Assembly (NCBI GenBank): GCA_026874595.1
Contig: CM049311.1
Coordinates: 7,541,676 to 7,605,675 of the forward strand
Length of the DNA: 64,000 bases
Reading direction: 5' to 3'
From: Sipunculus nudus
Taxonomy: Eukaryota; Annelida; Sipuncula; Golfingiida; Sipunculidae
The notes under the pieces were generated by a model. The model worked only from the letters and a program-made list of their open reading frames with translations. It had not been told where the DNA came from and searched no databases. Positions 61,888 through 64,000 of this stretch are shown here, in pieces (positions within the stretch are counted from its first letter, which is position 1; each line of letters starts with the position of its first letter). The translations under genes were made by a program, and so were the position numbers.

Positions 61888-63880
61888 CGACCCTGCGAGA
61901 TAATTTGGCTACCTTAAAGCTCTGGACTAAGACTGGGAACTCCAGTGGGAATCTCGAATGGGAGTTCAAGTTCGACCCAACCAATGATTATCATGAATAC
62001 GAGCTCGTCATAAAGGAAGGCGCAACAGAAAAACCAATAGTAAGTGAAAAATACATTCGAATTAATCTAACTTTGGCGTAACCTTGCCGTGTCTTGAAAC
62101 TATTGATATCTTGTTTGCAAGACTGAAAACTATGTTCAATTTTTAACAATGTCTGTTAACATTTTTAGTTTATTTAATTCATCCAAAGATTACATAATAA
62201 TGTCATTATTTTCCATTATTTCATTTAAGGGGGACCGGGACCGTACGTTGACATTACTTGTTGATGGTCATATTCGTGCCTACACGACCAGTTTTCCGGA
62301 ATTTTCTTCAGGGGCTGTTGTTCAACTTGCTTTATGGAATCAAAAAGACTATGTGGCAAATTTTTCTACTCGAAATGTTTTCAACCAACCTTTCACAAGA
62401 GCCTTTTTCCGAAATCTGGTGTGAGTTATAGTGATATAAACCATGATAACACTTTAGAAATATAAATAATCATATAGTGGATTTCTTCAATTTGGAAGAA
62501 AATCTGTTTAACGTTGATTAGTTTTGTTTTATGAGCAGGACCTGTTGAACCGTTATAAACTTTCCATGTGTATTGCAGACTTCCACCTGATAAGGCCAAG
62601 CATTGCCGCTTTGCTAAACATTTTCACGGTGGAGCAAGCCCTGTCATAAAATTCATGGCTGGAGTCGGATCTCGGCCTCTGCTGGATGATATAGTTCGCT
62701 TGCAAGAGGTCAGTTATTGGTGCTCTCGATGTTTCTTTCAAGGTGCACACGATATTAATAAGAAACGAATTTTTCTGTTGCCAATGTTGATGAGAAAAAT
62801 ATACTTATCACTTTGTTTGATTTTCCTCATTCGATGCGGAATACTGTAAACATTAATTTAGAGGCGATAGACGAAGTTCAGAATTAAACATACCATGACC
62901 CTTCTCCCCTCCCCCACTTTTCTACATACCATTGTATCATTTCGAAATGTGGTCCACTTAAGATCGTAATGTCACAATTTCTTGACCAACACTAATCCGA
63001 AAACACTCTTAAGCACTATGATTTGTTTTAGGTAACCCCTCCTTGTATACCATGCACATGCCCCTGCCTGGCATGTGACTTAAGCTGCGGTCGATTCCGG
63101 ACTCAAGTGATCCATGTTCATCTTACGAATCTCTCATTGTCTTTCCCTTTGGACAGCGGGAACGCCAGTCTACCACCCATACCAGTGTATTACCTGACTG
63201 TTAGAGCCATAACAGGTATTATAATTTATAAAAGAACCGAATTTTTTTATGGAAATGTGGTATCATCTGAACTAGGTTTGTCTAAATCATCTACTTCTGC
63301 CAGTAAAACTGCAGTTTTTACGTACTATTATTTCAATTTGTACATCAAGGATCTGGTGCAACAGCTACATCTTCGTCTAACGGGGTAATGATAGACACCA
63401 CTCCTCCCTATATTATTTACTTGTATCACGTGGATGTATCCTGGCCGGATCCCGAGCCAACTTCTTATCAGGGCTCCAAATCAACAATTGCTGTTGTTGC
63501 ACTCGCTAATGATAACGAGACGTCTGTGAGTCTATAAATCTTTCTTCCGAAATTTTATATATACATATGCCAATATGAAGAAACTTTTATATTGTTATAC
63601 CATAAACATTTATTAATACACCTATGTTATATCAGAGCTTCTCTGTGTCCAAAACAATAAAAATATCTTTCATTTATTTTGCTTTTTCAGATTATAGATT
63701 ATGCCTGGAGCATAGGGTCTGACCCTGGCAGTGATGATATACAACTAAAAACAAGTGTTGGACCTGTGTCATTTTTTCAGAATGATACATTATTGGGATT
63801 ACTGAAAGATAACCATACTTATCACGTGACTGTTTATATTACAAACGATGCTGGGCTAGTTACCGTAGCAAATACCGGGG
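16991..63880 (+). CDS. giant secreted multidomain protein (LPD_N, LECT2/M23, PAN, FN3-like repeats), 3' partial
   Basis: I join 76 exons with GT-AG borders whose phases all match; together they encode about 4,055 residues and the last donor (63881) leads out of the window. Order: signal peptide and vitellogenin/lipoprotein N-terminal domain (residues 1-717), amphipathic helices (718-1003), LECT2-like M23 (1004-1155), linker (1156-1274), cysteine/beta region (1275-1590), furin site and first FN3-like unit (1591-1768), PAN/apple (1769-1831), then degenerate FN3-like repeats with an unrecognised domain at about 3554-3872. No membrane span is seen, so secretion is expected. Irregularities: E26 has two in-frame stops, E3 is a 17-nt microexon, and E50 has a competing frame. 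Phase continuity argues for one ancestral gene; current transcripts may be separate. No named orthologue is recognised. Confidence 0.75.
20882..23450. other. 2.6-kb intron E6/E7
   Basis: It holds a G-rich run near 21701-21724 and a GC-richer segment at about 22060-22720 with a short CCGTGG repeat (about 22430-22450) that reads as an RG-rich frame ending in stops. This may be a decayed mobile element; no exon of the giant gene is seen. Confidence 0.4.
23451..27518 (+). CDS. giant gene E7-E15: helical (lipovitellin-type) part of the lipid-transfer domain
   Basis: Exons 23451-23536, 23936-24006, 24266-24396, 24595-24682, 24877-25145, 25307-25361, 25505-25639, 26892-27103, 27391-27518. Recognisable stretches are DLKLLSKEDQTELAMYILRQ, LNRRVLHEPYIF, NTQLLLALGSVLGQ, FVKKLENRLEVHDP, RQKATYMLALGNA and GIHALSRYKTPEAADALLAV, the pattern of alpha-helical repeats in vitellogenin, apolipophorin and MTP. 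The 55-nt exon E12 was found because E11 (phase 0) and E13 (phase 1) cannot join without it. E14 contains RMKR, a possible furin site. E14's acceptor is preceded directly by a (CA)n(TA)n tract. Confidence 0.85.
26834..26888. repeat. (CA)n(TA)n microsatellite abutting the E14 acceptor
   Basis: (CA)11 passes into (TA)n; the acceptor tttag follows at once and E14 starts at 26892. Confidence 0.95.
27519..29420. other. first half of intron E15/E16
   Basis: Mostly AT-rich with a GC-richer block at about 27780-28440 that may be an interspersed repeat. Open frames there (for example minus 28188-28430) have no recognisable features. Confidence 0.4.
29426..30602. mobile_element. solo LTR with 5-bp target-site duplication
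   Basis: The 1,177-bp element begins TGTC and ends GACA and is flanked on both sides by CATAG (29421-29425 and 30603-30607). TG...CA ends with short inverted termini and a 5-bp duplication are the mark of an LTR-retrotransposon LTR left after recombination. Inside are a TGACGTCA palindrome (29756-29763), a nearby ATTGG and an AT-rich box, as expected of an LTR promoter on the plus strand. No gag-pol coding sequence is present. Confidence 0.75.
30657..30866 (+). other. possible cassette exon in intron E15/E16
   Basis: A 210-nt open segment with AG before it and GTGACC after it, phase 2 at both ends, so it could be spliced between E15 and E16 without changing frame. It reads for example FGFFDYQNDPNSLKIVVFYP and HADWPSYIAAEECLNL. 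Its polypyrimidine tract is poor and lipid-transfer proteins have no obvious counterpart, so I leave it out of the main model. E15 also joins E16 directly in phase. Confidence 0.3.
31211..31260. repeat. (TA)n microsatellite
   Basis: TA tract 135 nt upstream of E16. Confidence 0.95.
31396..31870 (+). CDS. giant gene E16-E17: beta-sheet segment after the helical domain
   Basis: Exons 31396-31589 and 31725-31870. HRTKRGISD contains RTKR, and apolipophorin and vitellogenin precursors are often cut by furin-type proteases near here. It is followed by FQFTLSSPSLNFSKMLGSEY and IGASFGVRGKNELKLD, then VDVDNAAWATIHAG and VRFKGRLQYQLNILK. This matches the 'SPS-W-K-GS--GASFG' sheet of invertebrate lipid-transfer proteins. 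The usual long lipid-cavity region and von Willebrand D domain do not follow; the protein switches to helices and a LECT2 domain. Confidence 0.8.
32175..34858 (+). CDS. giant gene E18-E22: amphipathic helical linker
   Basis: Exons 32175-32510, 32794-32936, 33019-33089, 33288-33430, 34692-34858, about 287 residues. Sequence is rich in Ile, Phe, Lys and Asn with helix-like spacing (NMFTDIPNLFSKIISLGKKI, FIENISDIVNQIRND, WVIEEIKTCVNGIKEGF, KKIIEEMRPVISSFLMVVEK). Single cysteines occur at KTCV and QGCKHY. No family is recognised; membrane- or lipid-binding helices are a reasonable guess next to a lipid-transfer domain. Confidence 0.8.
35045..36052 (+). CDS. giant gene E23-E25: LECT2-like M23 domain
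   Basis: Exons 35045-35216, 35417-35548, 35902-36052 (residues about 1004-1155). Motifs: SCGNGFWESDGRGAYQ, then HPGVDVVVRTGDKVVAPFEG (codons for the H and D at 35178 and 35190), then EVIGTVTRPRHCSDSHIHFS (HIH at 35974-35982). HxxxD and HxH are the zinc ligand pattern of M23 peptidases and of LECT2, which keeps the fold and zinc but is regarded as non-catalytic. The CG(N)G..SDGRG..HPGVD order is closer to LECT2 than to bacterial endopeptidases. Without splicing after E25, CGT TAA (36052-36057) ends the protein and AATAAA follows at 36127. Confidence 0.85.
36127..36132 (+). terminator. possible internal poly(A) signal
   Basis: AATAAA lies 70 nt after the TAA reached if the intron following E25 is retained. 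It would make a short secreted lipid-transfer/LECT2 protein of about 1,156 residues. Confidence 0.4.
36216..36774 (+). pseudogene. giant gene E26-E27, with two in-frame stops in E26
   Basis: E26 (36216-36426) has a good acceptor and donor GTAAGA. In the only frame that fits E25 (phase 1) and E27 (phase 2) it reads PLIGLWGNRGKNDA, TAG (36260-36262), EYNPINKVRPQIKK, TAA (36305-36307), then ILVKFTDEILDIGTSIFENT and on to the donor. E27 (36629-36774) reads IREDKFQIPSNIRYSIDKYE and enters E28 in phase. The longer stop-free frame over E26 is Arg/Ser-rich and mismatches both neighbours. Both stops are one C-to-T change from Gln codons. Skipping E26 and E27 together restores the frame (phase 1 to phase 1). 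Assembly error, a broken allele or a splitting gene are all possible. Confidence 0.65.
37080..37560 (-). mobile_element. non-LTR reverse transcriptase 3' relic in intron E27/E28
   Basis: On the minus strand one frame reads FKGVCIWNNIIKD followed by TPTLKCRLKEIFSS and a stop, the usual C-terminal end of retrotransposon reverse transcriptases (G..IWN.I, then FK..LK). Upstream text is broken by stops and shifts. The rest of this 1.4-kb intron shows nothing else. Confidence 0.6.
38209..41935 (+). CDS. giant gene E28-E33: cysteine domain and beta-rich region
   Basis: Exons 38209-38412, 39333-39475, 40004-40172, 40416-40486, 40642-40799, 41734-41935. E28 has six cysteines in a compact unit (RTTCNISDSCHEISCCADLQ then SYNPC). 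E29 is basic and helical (GQIIRVMEEANQNPRSIRKM). E30 includes FEIPIGPVMKDFF and a proline-rich end. E31-E33 look like strands (GGRYGLTFSCSICLM, VSGEASVSIFIFSGG, IELDLRARVYVGTFPLELPI). All phases match. I do not recognise a family; the order is one continuous extracellular region ending at the KK/RQKR processing site. Confidence 0.75.
39599..40042 (+). repeat. 111-bp tandem repeat x4 spanning the E30 splice acceptor
   Basis: Units start at 39599, 39710, 39821 and 39932, each 111 bp with only a few differences. Each has the intron end (cacctttcag or cacctctcag) and the first 30-odd bases of E30. Only the last unit runs on into the full exon; in the others the coding-like part runs into the next unit. 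Confidence 0.9.
42149..43577 (+). CDS. giant gene E34-E36: furin site and first FN3-like unit
   Basis: Exons 42149-42361, 43157-43363, 43463-43577. E34 begins PRQKRTLSG, with RQKR at 42152-42163, after a KK that ends E33: a strong furin-type site that would free the repeat half from the lipid-transfer half. Then NRDYTEPAFNLELAVYED, VQMKYSVGTVPGGNDI, LHFTVCVMNSAEA and YDTTPPAGRVTP follow the strand order of a degenerate fibronectin type III domain, with the closing TPP motif seen in the later repeats. Confidence 0.8.
44356..44410. repeat. (TA)n microsatellite upstream of the PAN exon
   Basis: TA tract ending 26 nt before the E37 exon. The interval holds the normal acceptor tract. Confidence 0.95.
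44437..44624 (+). CDS. giant gene E37: PAN/apple-like domain
   Basis: One 188-nt exon (phase 1 to 0), residues about 1769-1831. It reads VARPFSQNKYHTVEDCAKAC, then PSSLCTAFNYDHGGSGHCEL, the C..AC...C..F.Y......C pattern of PAN/apple modules, which bind proteins or sugars in extracellular proteins. A single insertion between FN3-like units, consistent with exon shuffling. Confidence 0.75.
44750..48096 (+). CDS. giant gene E38-E46: FN3-like repeats
   Basis: Exons 44750-44873, 45071-45242, 45518-45612, 45920-46090, 46428-46608, 46764-46930, 47117-47290, 47553-47741, 47923-48096. Repeating pattern: a Trp strand with D-E-S/T-G (NWDGIVDSETGIFLYTWAVG, ANWHHFYDPHSGI, SWTPFIDLESGLTKYTL), a Y/H-V-V strand (EGDYHVTVRGFN), then DFTPPEPG, VDLTPP, VDKSPP, VDITPPEPG closings. 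E39 also has a cysteine pair (EDCRDM, LRC). E38's acceptor follows ttcttttctttttgag and E40's ends ttttataag; both were picked because only they keep phase. Most exons here begin and end in phase 1, typical of shuffled modules. Confidence 0.85.
46267..46314 (+). repeat. duplicate of the E41 acceptor region
   Basis: 48 bp matching 45889-45936 with two mismatches: the last intron bases, the acceptor AG and the first 17 nt of E41. Beyond it the frame stops within about ten codons, so it is a decoy acceptor in the intron after E41. Confidence 0.85.
48162..48211. repeat. (TA)n microsatellite
   Basis: TA tract about 65 nt after the E46 donor in a 1.7-kb intron. Confidence 0.95.
48472..48745 (-). 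mobile_element. non-LTR reverse transcriptase C-terminal relic in intron E46/E47
   Basis: The minus strand stays open for about 88 codons to TAA at 48472-48474: SGLPFLSRTSALSKHRNARI, then LAGPSLWNPFPLEQ and ATFKKKLKIYLS. The R-rich stretch, P.LWN.(L/F)P and FK..LK.YL are the end of Jockey/CR1-type reverse transcriptases. The rest of the intron shows nothing else. Confidence 0.7.
49774..50611 (+). CDS. giant gene E47-E49: FN3-like repeats
   Basis: Exons 49774-50006, 50192-50313, 50443-50611. Motifs VLGTNGAGLSTAVSSDGV, VDLTLP, SATWDFVDPESDIDYYHVSV, CYVYHVSGVNMAGL and VDDTPPR. The donor after E47 is GTGCGT and that after E49 is GTAATT. A retroelement relic sits in the next intron. Confidence 0.85.
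50850..51950 (+). mobile_element. degenerate non-LTR retrotransposon (CR1/L2-like reverse transcriptase) in intron E49/E50
   Basis: Across shifting frames it reads KQFGYRRGHETELCV, KFVCFYDASAAVDRI, VTQGVRQACILSPRHFNIYI then DDLSR, and LIYADDTVLTAPSGKG (YADD at 51311-51322), with a later YLGRFLDDNLKD. These are ordered reverse-transcriptase motifs (domains around D-AFD, GVRQG-LSP-LFN and YADD). Many stops, and a shift at a GT run near 50950, show it is dead. It is 5'-truncated; its borders are not seen. The intron also has a (TA)n at 50752-50785. Confidence 0.8.
52480..55053 (+). CDS. giant gene E50-E54: FN3-like repeats
   Basis: Exons 52480-52639, 53059-53221, 53425-53663, 54287-54577, 54929-55053. 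Motifs WTSWHALDPESGVEECFVAI, YYVSVRCRNGAGLW, HHYLWAVGTAPLMQD, ITYYVTVRAVTGSG, VDTSPPVPV, ATWNITDPESGV. In E50 the first 50-odd bases have a second reading that looks more like repeat linkers (DPVVSGWNDIWRGRGIE) and would start in phase 0 from an acceptor at 52457, but it meets a stop. A one-base shift inside this exon is possible. Confidence 0.8.
55282..58130 (+). CDS. giant gene E55-E62: FN3-like repeats
   Basis: Exons 55282-55375, 55556-55708, 55885-56015, 56326-56368, 56587-56668, 56761-57024, 57354-57490, 57873-58130. Motifs VDTTPPHDG, CEWQGFKDYESGIDYFLFRV, TIFFVTLYAINKVG, VAWTGFADAESGISRYELAL, KIKAYNGAG, ISANWDLSGDPCPIERLEW, YQVTVRATNHL, SANWDGFGSDLSN. E58 is only 43 nt; its donor GTACAA and the phase-1 start of E59 fit. 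Confidence 0.8.
58354..60149 (+). CDS. giant gene E63-E67: FN3-like repeats
   Basis: Exons 58354-58645, 58964-59096, 59185-59436, 59564-59767, 59975-60149. Motifs FYEVAAGTD, VYFITVRAHSKSTAITEVTS, IEFSWNGFRF, TSYSVVVTATAQSGG, VDVTPPVEGN, VRWMGYNDPESLLKSYHILL, YFVLMKTTNGAG, LDTVAPDPGSVIDG. E63 may begin at 58354 (after cacataag) or 58369 (after cggaag); both keep the frame. Confidence 0.8.
60391..62708 (+). CDS. giant gene E68-E73: unrecognised domain between repeats
   Basis: Exons 60391-60539, 61049-61168, 61444-61657, 61888-62039, 62230-62420, 62579-62708, about 318 residues without the TPP or DPESG motifs. Readable stretches are YAFLSSNKDWAFVQTKG, LTMVRDVPSEHMLSAALVTK, AGNAAWRAVTSVTIRTGSAG, NLEWEFKFDPTNDYHEYELV, RTLTLLVDGHIRAYTTSFPE, AVVQLALWNQKDY, then CRFAKHFHGG and PVIKFMAGVGSRPLLDDIVR. 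Alternating strands suggest a beta-sandwich; no family is recognised. E70 and E71 acceptors are preceded directly by (TA)n. Confidence 0.75.
60765..60820. repeat. (TA)n microsatellite
   Basis: TA tract in the intron between E68 and E69. Confidence 0.95.
61377..61440. repeat. (CATA)n(TA)n microsatellite abutting the E70 acceptor
   Basis: A short CATA run passes into pure TA. The tract ends immediately before the cag of the E70 splice site (exon starts 61444). Confidence 0.95.
61830..61886. repeat. (TA)n microsatellite abutting the E71 acceptor
   Basis: TA tract with one interruption. The acceptor is formed by the last TA plus G, and E71 starts at 61888. Confidence 0.95.
63032..63880 (+). CDS. 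giant gene E74-E76: cysteine cluster and FN3-like repeat, continuing off the window
   Basis: Exons 63032-63215, 63350-63525, 63691-63880. E74 has a dense cluster, PPCIPCTCPCLACDLSC, then VYYLTVRAITG. E75 has SSNGVMIDTTPPYIIYLYH. E76 has YAWSIGSDPGSDDIQ and YHVTVYITNDAG and ends in phase 1 at donor GTGAGT (63881). No stop or 3' end is in the window. Confidence 0.8.
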
Positions 63881-64000
63881 GTGAGTTTATGTTAAACTTT
63901 GAAGCTGGTAAAGGATACGCGTTTCATTAGCATTAAAGATATATCCTTATATGACTTGCGTATAACAATCGCTGGCTCAATCAGCAGTATGATCACCATT

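Noticed and set aside
1-64000. CRISPR arrays, bacterial operons, ribosome binding sites, rRNA genes
   Set aside because: None seen; intron structure and signals are eukaryotic.

Overview
The window is eukaryotic: AT-rich DNA with split genes, GT-AG introns, TATA and AATAAA signals, many (TA)n microsatellites and decayed retroelements. Protein content (tandem stanniocalcin-like domains, a lipid-transfer N-terminus joined to LECT2-like, PAN and FN3-like modules) suggests a marine invertebrate, most likely a mollusc such as a bivalve. That placement is inference; no species marker is visible.

Layout. 1-6,000: no convincing gene; a near-perfect 694-bp palindrome (2387-3080), three diverged AT-rich tandem units ending in (TA)n (3170-4650), and small hairpins. 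6,046-11,246 (perhaps to 13.85 kb), minus strand: a six-coding-exon gene for a secreted protein of about 412 residues with two stanniocalcin-like cysteine domains; all splice phases fit. 11-16.9 kb: intergenic or 5' region with no supported exon except a possible noncoding one.

16,991 to beyond 64,000, plus strand: one very large gene. I join 76 exons (about 12.2 kb coding, about 4,055 codons, still open at the right edge) with matching intron phases. Order: signal peptide and vitellogenin/lipoprotein N-terminal domain (E1-E17), amphipathic helices (E18-E22), LECT2-like M23 domain keeping the HxxxD and HxH zinc-ligand pattern (E23-E25), linker (E26-E27), cysteine/beta region (E28-E33), furin site RQKR then the first FN3-like unit (E34-E36), PAN/apple domain (E37), and about a dozen degenerate FN3-like repeats (E38-E76) with an unrecognised domain inserted (E68-E73). 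I know no named protein with this architecture.

The main irregularity is E26, whose phase-consistent frame has TAG and TAA stops. Just upstream, reading into the intron after E25 gives a TAA with an AATAAA 70 nt further on. The locus may therefore make a short secreted lipid-transfer/LECT2 product, be splitting in two, or be decaying. Skipping E26 and E27 together restores the frame.

Introns hold a solo LTR with a 5-bp target duplication (29426-30602), three non-LTR reverse-transcriptase relics, a 111-bp x4 tandem repeat that multiplies a splice acceptor, and (TA)n tracts abutting acceptors. All calls come from reading the sequence by eye; no database search was run.
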